A stretch of 64,000 bases of DNA from Paenibacillus sp. FSL K6-1096. GTDB taxonomy: Bacteria; Bacillota; Bacilli; Paenibacillales; Paenibacillaceae. The position numbers were made by a program, and so were the translations under genes. The number at the start of each line of letters is the position of its first letter. Position 1 is the first letter of the stretch. The DNA lies in the NCBI RefSeq assembly GCF_037977055.1, contig NZ_CP150274.1, forward strand, positions 3,596,001-3,660,000, given 5' to 3'. The notes under the pieces were generated by a model. It saw only the letters and a list, made by a program, of their open reading frames with translations. It did no database searches and was not told where the DNA came from. This document shows positions 24,461 to 33,589 of the stretch, piece by piece.

Positions 24461-25639
24461 TTAGTTCGACAAATCAATAATCACCTGCTGCGTAACTGTC
24501 TTCTTGATCACATTCTTGAAGTCTATACAAATCGATTTGGGCTGATTCAATTGGAAATAGCTTTCCATCATGATCTTCATCCCATTATCCGTATAGGAAT
24601 TTGCAGTTCTTCCTTGATGTAATGTATATTTGCCGTTTCCGCTATCCACCATGAGGGCTGGATAATAGTCCGCATTGAATGTCTTCAGAAATTCTTTGTC
24701 TTTAAACAAGCCCTGCTCATCGGAAGATAACGTTATGATTGTAGTGAATGGTGTCAACTCCAAGTTCATCTTAATCTTATGCCCTGCCACATCAAGCGTT
24801 TCTTCCGGCGACAGCATCTGGCTCTCCTGCTCCCAGACCTTAGGGTTGATCTCAAAGGCCACCTTCAATGGCGGACTCTTCTTGATCTTGCCCTTCAGCG
24901 CATCATATTTCTTCAGCAGCGCTGGACTGGTTTTGAAGCTTGTGGTCTTAGGATTAGCCGCAAAAGCCTTCCGGGTCTCCTCAAGCATCTGCGCCTGCAC
25001 CGCCTCTAGCTGTTTCAGTTCACTGCCCGATAGAGAGGTTAGCACAAACTCGCCAGCTACCTTTTTGGGAGCCGTGGGTAACGGGGTCGTTAGACGGATG
25101 ACAGCCGCTCCGTGCATGATGTTACTTTGCTTAGCCGGACTTACACCCAGAACGATCGCATCATTCATCTTCCTGCCGCTGATCACCTTCCCGGTGACGG
25201 CGTCTTTCAATTGCAGGTCATGGGATTGCGGACCCACACTTGTAAATGCCCGTTTGCTATCGGTTTGCGCTGTATAAAGAATGATCATACTATATTTGTC
25301 AGCGATGAAGCCTTTCAATGCCAGCTGGTAGCCGTCTTTTTTGACGACTGTATTCAGGGGCTGCACCAGATTATGCTTGATGGCGTATTGGATCTGCTCT
25401 TTATTCTGAATCTCCAGCTTCTCAAAGGGGGCCAGTGCTGCCGCCTGATTCGCCGCTGCTGCCGAAGCGGTTAGAGCTTGACCAGTAACAGCAAAAGGAC
25501 TCAGCACAAGCGCTGCGGCTGTCATGGCTGCGACGATGGCAGTTGACAGGTTGGTTCTGGAGGACTTCCGTCTACCTGTTGCCGGGCATTGCTGCTGTGC
25601 CTGATGGGTCTCCCTTACTTTCCTCTTCGTTCTACTCAT
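24461..25639 (-). CDS. Secreted protein sharing the sensor-like domain of the M56 gene (copy A)
   Basis: 392 residues, the same length as its paralogue at 20960-22138 and similar throughout. Signal-like segment STAIVAAMTAAALVLSPFAV; mature domain with KDGYQLALKGFIADKYSM, TGKVISGRKM, HKIKMNLELTPFTTIITL and FQLNQPKSICIDFKN. Start ATG at 25639 with AAGGAGAG upstream; an upstream in-frame ATG at 25657 lacks an RBS. It follows the M56 gene by 43 nt. Likely released or wall-associated; function unknown. Confidence 0.75.
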   Translation of the reverse strand: MSRTKRKVRETHQAQQQCPATGRRKSSRTNLSTAIVAAMTAAALVLSPFAVTGQALTASAAAANQAAALAPFEKLEIQNKEQIQYAIKHNLVQPLNTVVKKDGYQLALKGFIADKYSMIILYTAQTDSKRAFTSVGPQSHDLQLKDAVTGKVISGRKMNDAIVLGVSPAKQSNIMHGAAVIRLTTPLPTAPKKVAGEFVLTSLSGSELKQLEAVQAQMLEETRKAFAANPKTTSFKTSPALLKKYDALKGKIKKSPPLKVAFEINPKVWEQESQMLSPEETLDVAGHKIKMNLELTPFTTIITLSSDEQGLFKDKEFLKTFNADYYPALMVDSGNGKYTLHQGRTANSYTDNGMKIMMESYFQLNQPKSICIDFKNVIKKTVTQQVIIDLSN

Positions 25640-25682
25640 AGTTATACTCTCCTTCATGATAAGTGGGTGATTTTATGCGAAT

Positions 25683-27779
25683 TCAGCTCTCAATCTGCCC
25701 GGTTATATCAAAATTCATTTGATATGAACTCTCAGGCTCTACCGATCCCCTCAGTACCGGTGGCTCCTTGACGAAATCCAGCCGCAGAGCTTGCGGTTTA
25801 TCCATCAAGAAATAGGTCTCTGCAAGCATCTTCATCTCATAATCTGTATACGTAATAGAGGTACTGCGTGTTTGATGCGTATAGTCTCCCGTTTCTGTCT
25901 TGCTCCACCACAGCATTGGAGAACCATACTTCTCATTGAAAGCTTTTTTGAATTCAGTGTTTTTAAAAACCGGTTCATCAGAATAAAAAGTGACTATCGT
26001 TGTGAGCGGTGTCAATTGTAATTTCACTCTGAGCTTGTGTCCGTCTACATCAAGCGTTTCCTTCGATTGGATCGTGTGTTCCTCTTGCTTCCAGTAACTT
26101 GCCCCCACATCGAAGGTGGCCTGAAGTATCGGAGAATCCTTTGCCTTGGCTCCACTTGCTGCCACTGAGCGCAACCGGAATTGAACCTTGATCTTGGAGG
26201 AAGGGTTCATCAAAGGCGGATTGAACTGAATTCTGGCAGTCGTAGATTCCATATTCTTCTCCGGGCGGCTAACGGTGCTCCGCGGGTCAGTCTGCCCATT
26301 AATCACCTTGCCATTCACAGCATCCCTAATGATCCATTCTATAGAATGGGAAGATTTATCGAAGAATAGTGACCTGCCGTCATCCACGCTCGCAGTATAG
26401 AAGATAAACAATTGATTTCTGTCTGCCATGAAGCCCTTCACCGTGACCTGGTAACCGTCTTTAGCAACCTTTACATTCATTGGTTTAAACAGATGATGGC
26501 GGGTCACATACTCCGTCTGTTGCACATCCATGTCCAATAGTGACTCCTTGGCCTCCCCTTGCTCCGATGCCGGTTCTGCACGTTTCTCTCCCGGGACAGC
26601 TTCAGTACGCATAGCAACAGGGTTGACCTTAGTACCTTTGGCAACAGAGTCATCAGGCTCCCTAGAGGCACCCGTTAGTGTCACGATGCTGAACAGCGCG
26701 ACCAGAATTACGGCTGATGCAGAGATGCGGTAGGAGCCTTTGCGGAAGGATTGAATCATGCTGATCCTTCTCCGGATCTGTTGCCGCTGCTGCGGGTTAG
26801 AGAAATAGAGATGCCCTCTCCGCTCCCGGACTCGTGAGAGGCGCTTCAGGAATTCCACCAGCGTCAGCCCGTAATCGATGGCCTCCTCTTCTCCCAGTAC
26901 CTCCAATACATAAGCGTCACAAGCGACCTCCCTATCAATCTTCATCCGCCGGATTGCCAGCCAGATCAGGGGATTGAACCAATGTATCGTTGCCGCTAAG
27001 CTCCCCAGCAGGTTCCACAGCATATCCCGCCGCTTGTAATGGGCGAGCTCATGCGCGAGGATGTGCCGCAGCCGGGAAGCATCCAGCTCCTGCAGTGCTT
27101 GCTCCGGGACAAAGATCCATGGACGCATTAGTCCCGACATATACGGGTTGTTAGCCGAACCGCCGGTATAGAGAGGTACCGCTCTCCTTATTCCAAACTG
27201 GCGTCTGGTGGCAAGAACCACCTTAAGAATCTCCGGGGCACTCACCCGTCTAAGCCGTCTGCGCTCACGCTGCATCCGCCGAATGTACAGGAGTCCATTC
27301 AGCAGCATAAACACAGCGCCCAGTAACCAGATCACGGTGCCGATCTTCATCCAGATCGGATAGCCTGCGGCTTGCACAGAAGTGCGGTTTACGGCTGCGG
27401 GTTCATCGATCTGTTCGATTGGAACTGTCTGCCCCGCATCATTCAGGACTTTGTTATTGGCCGGATATGTAGTCTTAGCTCCCTCCCCAGGCGTATGCTC
27501 CTGATTTTCACCCGCAGATTCTCCAGTGCCGGGAAGCTTATCCAGGACAGAGGTCAGGAAATGCTCGCCAGAGCCGACAATATGGAACATACTGAACGGA
27601 CTGTCCGGCACGGCAGGCAACAACAGCCGGGCGATAACAAGCAGCCACAGGAGATAACGCACCCGGGCGCTGATGAATTTCCGCAGAACATATTGGATAA
27701 ACAGCACCGCCAGAATGACCACGCTTGCCGCCAGTGTCTGTTCTGCGATCCCGGCAAACCACCCGTAGAGCATACTCAT
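25683..27779 (-). CDS. M56 (BlaR1/MecR1-type) membrane metalloprotease with non-PBP sensor domain (copy A)
   Basis: 698 residues, close paralogue of 22186-24273. Four membrane segments, zinc motif HILAHELAHYKRRD, and a C-terminal extracellular domain (KDGYQVTVKGFMADRNQL; AETYFLMDKPQALRLDFVK) instead of a penicillin-binding domain. The two copies are most alike in the membrane and protease part and differ most at ~370-420 (the Pro/Glu-rich linker) and in the sensor, which suggests that the sensors have diverged. ATGA overlap with the intact blaI gene. Confidence 0.87.
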   Translation of the reverse strand: MSMLYGWFAGIAEQTLAASVVILAVLFIQYVLRKFISARVRYLLWLLVIARLLLPAVPDSPFSMFHIVGSGEHFLTSVLDKLPGTGESAGENQEHTPGEGAKTTYPANNKVLNDAGQTVPIEQIDEPAAVNRTSVQAAGYPIWMKIGTVIWLLGAVFMLLNGLLYIRRMQRERRRLRRVSAPEILKVVLATRRQFGIRRAVPLYTGGSANNPYMSGLMRPWIFVPEQALQELDASRLRHILAHELAHYKRRDMLWNLLGSLAATIHWFNPLIWLAIRRMKIDREVACDAYVLEVLGEEEAIDYGLTLVEFLKRLSRVRERRGHLYFSNPQQRQQIRRRISMIQSFRKGSYRISASAVILVALFSIVTLTGASREPDDSVAKGTKVNPVAMRTEAVPGEKRAEPASEQGEAKESLLDMDVQQTEYVTRHHLFKPMNVKVAKDGYQVTVKGFMADRNQLFIFYTASVDDGRSLFFDKSSHSIEWIIRDAVNGKVINGQTDPRSTVSRPEKNMESTTARIQFNPPLMNPSSKIKVQFRLRSVAASGAKAKDSPILQATFDVGASYWKQEEHTIQSKETLDVDGHKLRVKLQLTPLTTIVTFYSDEPVFKNTEFKKAFNEKYGSPMLWWSKTETGDYTHQTRSTSITYTDYEMKMLAETYFLMDKPQALRLDFVKEPPVLRGSVEPESSYQMNFDITGQIES

Positions 27780-28186
27780 TCCTGTTTACCTGAGCAGCCG
27801 CCGGCGCCGTGCGACTTCTTCTCCCGGAGCAGCTGTTCCAATTGTTCAATCTCCTGCTTCGACAGCTCGACATCCTCCAGGAAGCTCGTCACCATCAACT
27901 GGGTGGCTCCGCCAAATACACGCTGCAGGAAGGAGCGGCTCTCGGCCCGGACGCACTCATGCTCTGACACCAGCGGGTAGTAGAGATAACTCCGGCCAGA
28001 TTTTTCATATCCTATCGCTTTCTTCTTAAGCAGCCGGGTAACGAAGGTCCGTACCGTCTGCTCGCTCCATTCCACAGATGCCGGCAGGAGCCGGGTCATT
28101 TGTTCAGAGGTGAGCGGATGATGCTCCCAGATAATCTTCATAATCTCCCATTCAGCTTCGGAAATCTTCGGCGTAGTACTCATCAT
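27776..28186 (-). CDS. BlaI/MecI-family transcriptional repressor (intact)
   Basis: 136 residues. Winged helix KISEAEWEIMKIIWEHHPL, TVRTFVTRLLKKKAIGYEK, SGRSYLYYPLVSEHE, then the dimerisation helices (residues ~90-125) in which the M56 partner normally cleaves. The tail GAGGCSGKQE is unusual. Start ATG at 28186 with AAAGGAGC; GTG- or ATG-led extensions upstream lack an RBS. It probably represses its own operon through the two palindromes at 28216-28266, and could also act on the copy B operator. Confidence 0.9.
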   Translation of the reverse strand: MMSTTPKISEAEWEIMKIIWEHHPLTSEQMTRLLPASVEWSEQTVRTFVTRLLKKKAIGYEKSGRSYLYYPLVSEHECVRAESRSFLQRVFGGATQLMVTSFLEDVELSKQEIEQLEQLLREKKSHGAGGCSGKQE

Positions 28187-28215
28187 AACAGCTCCTTTCA
28201 GTGGCGACGCCATTT

Positions 28216-28277
28216 AATCTACAAATGTAGATTAAAGCTCTGCTTTATAGATTACACTTGTAGATTGAATTTGTCAA
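28216..28277 (-). promoter_or_regulatory. Promoter and two BlaI-type operators of copy A
   Basis: Minus-strand TTGACA (28277-28272), 17-bp spacer, TAATCT (28254-28249). Operator 1, AATCTACAAATGTAGATT (28216-28233), is a perfect palindrome with a 2-nt centre just upstream of the RBS. Operator 2, AATCTACAAGTGTAATCT read on the minus strand (28266-28249), lies in the spacer and -10. Confidence 0.82.
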
Positions 28278-28338
28278 ATATACCCACACTGTGAGGATTG
28301 AGCGCGAAACGACACCCGGAGCCGTAACAAAAGCAAAA

Positions 28339-28361
28339 AGCACAAGCCAACGGCCTGTGCT
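28339..28361 (-). terminator. Terminator of the PAP2/SLH gene
   Basis: AGCACAGGCC / GGCTTGTGCT on the minus strand with a 3-nt loop, then TTTTGCTTTTG. Confidence 0.75.
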
Positions 28362-28424
28362 CCTGCTCTATGCGACTTATTTACAGCCTGCTTGTCACTC
28401 CATTGCTGCTAACAATTTCACCGA

Positions 28425-31025
28425 TTACAGCCCCGCAATCGCAGCCTTAACCGCGCTGTCGCTCTCCAGCGCGCGGATAATTACGGCCACCGCTTCGGCG
28501 CGGGTAGCCTGATTCTTCGGCGCGAACGCTGAAGCTGAGATCCCCTTCACCAGGTTAGCCGAAGCGGCCTGGCGGATGGCGTCTGCTGCCCAGTAGCTGC
28601 TGCTGACATCGGTGAAGCTTGCCGGGGTGCCGGTCTGAAGCGCACCGAGGTTCAGCACACGGCCGATGATCGTGACCATCTCGGCGCGGGTGATCGTCGC
28701 GCCCGGCTTGAAGCTGCCGTCCGCGTAGCCGGTTACGATGCCTTTATCGGCCAAGGCAGCGATATAGCCGGCCGCCCAATTGGAGGCGGTATCCCCAAAT
28801 TTAGAGGCCGCCGAAGTGCTTCCCAGCCCGAAGGAACGGGCGATCATCGCCGCGAATTCAGCTCGGGTGACCGGTGCATCCGGCCGGAAAGAGCCGTCCG
28901 CATAGCCGCTGATGATCTGCAGCTTCACGGCTGTAGCGATGGTGCTGCTGCCCCAGTGGCCAGCCGTGTCCTTGAAGCTGATGCTCTGATTCTTCGTAGC
29001 CGCAATGGCTTCAGTGACGGTATTGTACACTGTCTCCCGGCTTACCACCCCGGATTGGAACGGATCCACTCCGCCCTGTGGCTGTTTCTCTGGCTCAGCA
29101 GGAGTAGTACCGCCGTTCCCTGGTGTAGTTCCAACGGTCCCTGGTACCGTTCCGGTATTTCCAGCCGGAGTCCCCGGCGTTCCGCCCGGATTGCCGCCGC
29201 CAGATCCGCCGCCGGAGCCCGGGTTCCCGCCGCTGGTCGTATCGCTAATGCTAAGCGCAATCTGATCGCTCAGGTAGACGACCTGGGCGTTATATTGGCT
29301 TGGCAGGCCTTCAACCTGCACGGAAGCAAACTGCCCGCTGCGCTGGCCGCCATGTGTCATGAGCGGAATCAGGCCGCTGCCGGGAACGTAGCTGTTCGCG
29401 AAGTTCACCTTCAGCTTCCCGTCAGCGTTAACCGCGCCCTTCACCTCAAGCACATCGTCTGCTCCGGTGAGGTTCAGCACAAGCGTTCCTTCGGAGGCCT
29501 GGGTGAAGCTGCCGCCGATCGTCATTTTACCGTAGACATTTTCTACGACAGAGCCGCCGGTATTGGTCACATTCCCGCTGCCGAAGGCAGTTGCCGAGTC
29601 TCCTTCCAGGACACCCGCATTCACCTCGGTGCCGCCGGAATACGTATTGCTGCCCGCCAGCTTAAGCGCGCCTGTACCCTCCTTGGTCAGCCCGCCTGTG
29701 CCGGAGATATCATTGCGCCAGCGGTCTGCGGCATGGAAGCCTCCCTTGGCAGTGTCCATCGTTACCGTTACATTCTCCGCGAATGCGCCGTACCCGTCCG
29801 CAGCAGCGAACAGATTCAGCCGGCCCCAGCCCTCGGGATCATCCAGCAGCGGATATCCGGAAGGAAGTGCCGTTGTTACGAGAACTGCTCTGCGCTGATC
29901 CGCACTCAGATAAGGCAGGCGGGTCTCCAGCAACACCTCCGCTCCCTTGGGAGCAACGGCCGGCACAGTTGTTGCATGAATCTGCGGGAAGCCATAGGTC
30001 AGCCGCTGGGCATACTGGGCCTTATTTTTGGCATAATCCGTGAACCGGTCTTCTGCCGTACCTGTCTGTGTAAGCAGCACTTCATGGGCCTGCGTGTAGG
30101 CCGCCTGCTTCAGCGCCGCATTATCCGGGTCGTTGAGAGCTCCCGCTGCGAAGGCCATGGCCGTTACACGTCCACCCATAACATCCAGCGGCGAGTGCAT
30201 TCCGGCGACAACACGGTTGTTCCCCATCTCCGAGGCCCGGGTCATCAGCTCCTGGAAGCGCTCCGGTACAGCATAGGCCAGCGCCAGGGCGGCAAGATAG
30301 GAAGCATTCGTATGGCCGCTCGGGAAGCCGCCGTCTGTGGCAGGCGTACTGCTCCTCGCCGGCACGAGTGTCGGCACGATGACTGAAGTATCCTTCCAGC
30401 GGAATGGGCGCATATAGCTGTAGAATTTCTTGGCCTGGCTGGTAGATGCATAATCGCCGCGCACTTTACCGATCAGGTCGACCATTTTGCCCAAGCTTGA
30501 ATTGGAATTTCCGGCCTTGTTACTGTCGTTGCCGTCATTGTATTTCACAGTAGTGGCATCCTCAGGGATGCTGTTAATGGTCGTGTAGGTTCCTGACAGC
30601 GAACGGTACGCCTCAGACCACGGGCCAAGCCCGTCCGCCGCCCCATAGGTCTGGTTCCGCCGGTCATCATAATACGCCGCCTGCTCCTCTGCCGGAGTCC
30701 GGGTCATGGCCAGATCGGCCACATACTGAATGTTATAATCCAGTACCCCGCTGTTCAGCTTCGTTCCGTTATCCCAGGAGGTGCCGGGTGTCCAGAGCTC
30801 CAGGAAGCCGGAGAGCACACCGATCGAGGGGTTGGAATACACCGCCATATTCACAGGTGTGTTATTCTTATAAGTATCTACGAAATGTCCCCATGCCGGG
30901 GCAGCCGGCAGCCCGGTTAAGGAATCGCCCGTGGCTGCTCCTGCAGGATATACCGCAAAAGAATTCGTAAGGAGTACCAGACCTGCCGTAACGGACAACA
31001 GCTTTCTTTTCGACTTCAAGCTCAA
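28425..31025 (-). CDS. Surface PAP2-type acid phosphatase with beta-strand repeat and SLH anchor
   Basis: 866 residues. Signal peptide KLLSVTAGLVLLTNSFAVYPAGAA. Residues ~90-320 are a vanadium-chloroperoxidase/PAP2 phosphatase: the K-x6-RP motif in KKFYSYMRPFRW, the PSGH block in FPSGHTNASYLA, and R-x5-H-x3-D in NRVVAGMHSPLDV. Residues ~440-490 carry an autotransporter-associated beta-strand repeat (GTGALKLAGSNTYSGGTEV). A Gly/Asn/Pro linker (~600-650) precedes three SLH domains (GYADGSFRPDAPVTRAEF and copies), which bind pyruvylated wall polymers. TTG start with AGGGGC upstream. Expected to hydrolyse phosphomonoesters at the cell surface. Divergent from an AraC gene. Confidence 0.87.
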   Translation of the reverse strand: MSLKSKRKLLSVTAGLVLLTNSFAVYPAGAATGDSLTGLPAAPAWGHFVDTYKNNTPVNMAVYSNPSIGVLSGFLELWTPGTSWDNGTKLNSGVLDYNIQYVADLAMTRTPAEEQAAYYDDRRNQTYGAADGLGPWSEAYRSLSGTYTTINSIPEDATTVKYNDGNDSNKAGNSNSSLGKMVDLIGKVRGDYASTSQAKKFYSYMRPFRWKDTSVIVPTLVPARSSTPATDGGFPSGHTNASYLAALALAYAVPERFQELMTRASEMGNNRVVAGMHSPLDVMGGRVTAMAFAAGALNDPDNAALKQAAYTQAHEVLLTQTGTAEDRFTDYAKNKAQYAQRLTYGFPQIHATTVPAVAPKGAEVLLETRLPYLSADQRRAVLVTTALPSGYPLLDDPEGWGRLNLFAAADGYGAFAENVTVTMDTAKGGFHAADRWRNDISGTGGLTKEGTGALKLAGSNTYSGGTEVNAGVLEGDSATAFGSGNVTNTGGSVVENVYGKMTIGGSFTQASEGTLVLNLTGADDVLEVKGAVNADGKLKVNFANSYVPGSGLIPLMTHGGQRSGQFASVQVEGLPSQYNAQVVYLSDQIALSISDTTSGGNPGSGGGSGGGNPGGTPGTPAGNTGTVPGTVGTTPGNGGTTPAEPEKQPQGGVDPFQSGVVSRETVYNTVTEAIAATKNQSISFKDTAGHWGSSTIATAVKLQIISGYADGSFRPDAPVTRAEFAAMIARSFGLGSTSAASKFGDTASNWAAGYIAALADKGIVTGYADGSFKPGATITRAEMVTIIGRVLNLGALQTGTPASFTDVSSSYWAADAIRQAASANLVKGISASAFAPKNQATRAEAVAVIIRALESDSAVKAAIAGL

Positions 31026-31232
31026 TGTGTCAGCCCCTATCTAAGTTATTTTGAATTCCGGATCGGACTCAATATAGCACCTGCCTCCGCCGCCGCTCAA
31101 TAACACAATTTCGCAATTCTATGATTTTGGGATCAATTCTGCTATTTCCGGCTTTTTAACACAGATTTAACATGAATCCCGAACAGACCTGTTAGGGGCT
31201 AGTGTATAATCCGCCTGGGAGGGGAATACGTC

Positions 31233-33578
31233 TTGCGAAAATGGAACTCTGCCTTTGCCGCCCTAGCTGCTTCATACATCTCTGTTGTGCTCGTCATTGT
31301 CCTCTTGCTATGTTCAGCCTTCTATCTGTATTTCTCGAATCAATATAAGGAAGAGCTTCAGGGCCGCAACCGGCTCATCCTTGACAATACCGCCCGGACC
31401 CTTGAGGCTTCCGTGCTTCAGCGGGTCCAGCAGATCTATCTGGAAATCTCTCTGAATCAAAAAGCTGCGCTTCGTGTGCTGTCCGACACCTCCCTGCCAG
31501 CCAATCTCAGCAAAGTGAATAGCCTCCAGGAGATGCTGAACATGCAGGTGTCTAATCATTCGGACTTGATTCAAGCCGTGCATTTATATGCTCCCAAGCA
31601 GCGGCTTCTGCTGTCATCACTGCATGGGCTGAAGTTTGGGGCAGATCAGCAAGCGGGTGCCGCCTACTGGATGGACTGGGTGAACGGCATGAGCCGGAAT
31701 CCCCGTAACAGCTTCTGGAGTGAAGCCCGGTTCGTGCCGGACGATATCGTCTCCAGCATCCCGGGCGGCAGCGGCAGCCAGCTGATCACCTATGCGCACA
31801 GCTATCCGTTCCAATCCTCCGGGGCAGACAGCGAGGTGCTGATCGCCATCGATGTGAAGGAGAGTGCGCTGCGCCTGATTCTGCAAAATATGATGCCCGC
31901 CCGCTATCAGAGCAGCTTCATTGCTACGCCCTCGGGCGGGATCGTGGCCGGCTCGAATCCGGATGCTGCGGCCCAAGCCGACACCTATGCGGCCAGCATC
32001 GCCAGTGCGCTGGCTTCTAATGAGACAACCGGCAGTTTAAGCCGGCAGATCGGCGGCAGCACCTACGTTATTTCGTATCAGGATCTGCCGTCAACGGGGT
32101 GGAAGCTCTTCAGCGCAGCTCCGGCGAATCTCTTCTATGAGAAGTGGAGCGTTGTGAAGAAGGTGATCCTCTCCCTCTGTCTGCTCGCTCTCCTGATCGG
32201 GATAGGCTTGTCCGGGATTCTGGCCAGAATCAACTATCATCCGGTCAAAAGACTGCTTCACACCATCCGCAGCCTCACCGGCCCGCTGCCGGGTCACGCT
32301 GTGAATGAGTTCAGCTTGATTGACTCTGCGTTCACCCGGCTGAGCGACAAAGTCACCACGCTGGAGGGCACCCTGGAGGCCAACAGTCCGCATATCCGGC
32401 AGAATATCATCCTGAATCTCCTGCAGAACAGCCCTCCCCCGGGCAGCGCGGCCGGAGATCCGGTATTCCTGGGGCTTCCCGCGGAGCATACCCGGTACTG
32501 CTGCCTGCTGCTCAACACCCGGGGAGCTTACGCGCGGATGAGTCTAAGCGGAATGCAGGCGGCCATGGACGGGTTGACCGGGACACTTGAGGCCATCCGG
32601 CTTCCGGGAAGCCGCATTCTGGCCGAAGAGCTGCCGGATAAGCAGATCGTGGTTATTGTCAGTGCACGGGAAGCCTCGGAGGCACTTCTCGGGCAGCTGT
32701 CGGCACGCATTGCCGCTGAGACCCGGCAGCAGTTCCAGCTCGGCCTTCAGCTCTCGCAAGGGGGCTGGGTGGATGCCGTCAGCCTGCTTCATACGAGCTA
32801 TGCTGAAGCGCAGACGCTGATGAAATATGCTTATTTTCTGCCGGAGCGCCTGGTCTTGAAGGACCGCTCCCTGCTGGAGACCGAGCAGAGTCTGGACGAA
32901 ATCCCGCAGCCTGTCCTGATGAGATTCAAGGATAAGCTGCAGACCCGGCAGCCGGGTGAGACGCTGGCCGCTCTGGAGCAGCTGCTATCCGTCATGCGGG
33001 AAGGCCGCTATCCGGCGGATTACTGCCACTTCGTTCTGGCGAATACCGTATTTATGTACTCTGATTATCTCAAAAGCATCCGCTATACCCCTTCCGCCTG
33101 CGGGCATCTGGATCTGTATAACGAATATATCGCCCAAGCGGATATCCGGCAGCTGCAGGAATGGTTCGCCGCCTCGATCAGCACCTTCATTGCGGATACG
33201 CAGAAGCGGAACAGTGACCGGGCGCTGTCTGCTATTGAATCGGCGAAGGCTTATATCGGGGAGCATCTGTCCGGGGATTTGTCGCTGGATGCCGTCTCCG
33301 CCAAGGTGTTCATCAGCCCGAAGTATCTGAGCAAGCTGTTCAAGGAGGAGCTGGGGATTACCTACACGGATTATATAACCGGCGTACGGATGGAAGAGGC
33401 CCGGCGGCTGATCGAGAAGAACAGCATGACCATTGAGCAGGTTGCCGCTACGGTCGGCTATGGGACCACTCCATACTTCATCAAGCGCTTCAAGGAAATC
33501 TACGGCTGTACGCCGGGGAATTACCTGCGTACCGTGCATACGGCGCAGCCGCCGCAGGCCGGGATCAGCATGGGATAA
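31233..33578 (+). CDS. Membrane-bound AraC family regulator (YesN/AraC with extracellular sensor)
   Basis: 781 residues. Membrane segment SYISVVLVIVLLLCSAFYLYF (~15-35), an extracellular Cache-like sensor (~35-305), a second segment VILSLCLLALLIGIGLSGIL (~310-330), a linker, and a C-terminal double AraC HTH (SAKVFISPKYLSKLFKEEL; AATVGYGTTPYFIKRFKEI). TTG start, GGGAGGGG ~10 nt upstream. Such regulators in Paenibacillus control carbohydrate uptake loci; the lipoprotein gene follows after 11 nt, so it is the likely target or co-sensor. Confidence 0.88.
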   Translation: MRKWNSAFAALAASYISVVLVIVLLLCSAFYLYFSNQYKEELQGRNRLILDNTARTLEASVLQRVQQIYLEISLNQKAALRVLSDTSLPANLSKVNSLQEMLNMQVSNHSDLIQAVHLYAPKQRLLLSSLHGLKFGADQQAGAAYWMDWVNGMSRNPRNSFWSEARFVPDDIVSSIPGGSGSQLITYAHSYPFQSSGADSEVLIAIDVKESALRLILQNMMPARYQSSFIATPSGGIVAGSNPDAAAQADTYAASIASALASNETTGSLSRQIGGSTYVISYQDLPSTGWKLFSAAPANLFYEKWSVVKKVILSLCLLALLIGIGLSGILARINYHPVKRLLHTIRSLTGPLPGHAVNEFSLIDSAFTRLSDKVTTLEGTLEANSPHIRQNIILNLLQNSPPPGSAAGDPVFLGLPAEHTRYCCLLLNTRGAYARMSLSGMQAAMDGLTGTLEAIRLPGSRILAEELPDKQIVVIVSAREASEALLGQLSARIAAETRQQFQLGLQLSQGGWVDAVSLLHTSYAEAQTLMKYAYFLPERLVLKDRSLLETEQSLDEIPQPVLMRFKDKLQTRQPGETLAALEQLLSVMREGRYPADYCHFVLANTVFMYSDYLKSIRYTPSACGHLDLYNEYIAQADIRQLQEWFAASISTFIADTQKRNSDRALSAIESAKAYIGEHLSGDLSLDAVSAKVFISPKYLSKLFKEELGITYTDYITGVRMEEARRLIEKNSMTIEQVAATVGYGTTPYFIKRFKEIYGCTPGNYLRTVHTAQPPQAGISMG

Positions 33579-33589
33579 GGAGGATGACT

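Larger units (their letters stand above)
24461..28233 (-). repeat. Tandem cassette copy A: blaI, M56 protein, secreted protein
   Basis: Intact unit of the direct duplication whose second copy is 20960-24442. The junction lies in 24443-24460, between the stop of this unit's last gene and copy B's operator. Confidence 0.88.

Noticed and set aside
22186..27779. True BlaR1 beta-lactam sensors
   Set aside because: The C-terminal domains show no SxxK, SxN or KTG motif and resemble the neighbouring secreted protein instead; no beta-lactamase gene is adjacent.
28956..30386. Long plus-strand open frame of 476 codons
   Set aside because: Antisense to the PAP2/SLH gene, no RBS, no recognisable domain; caused by GC-rich codon use on the other strand.
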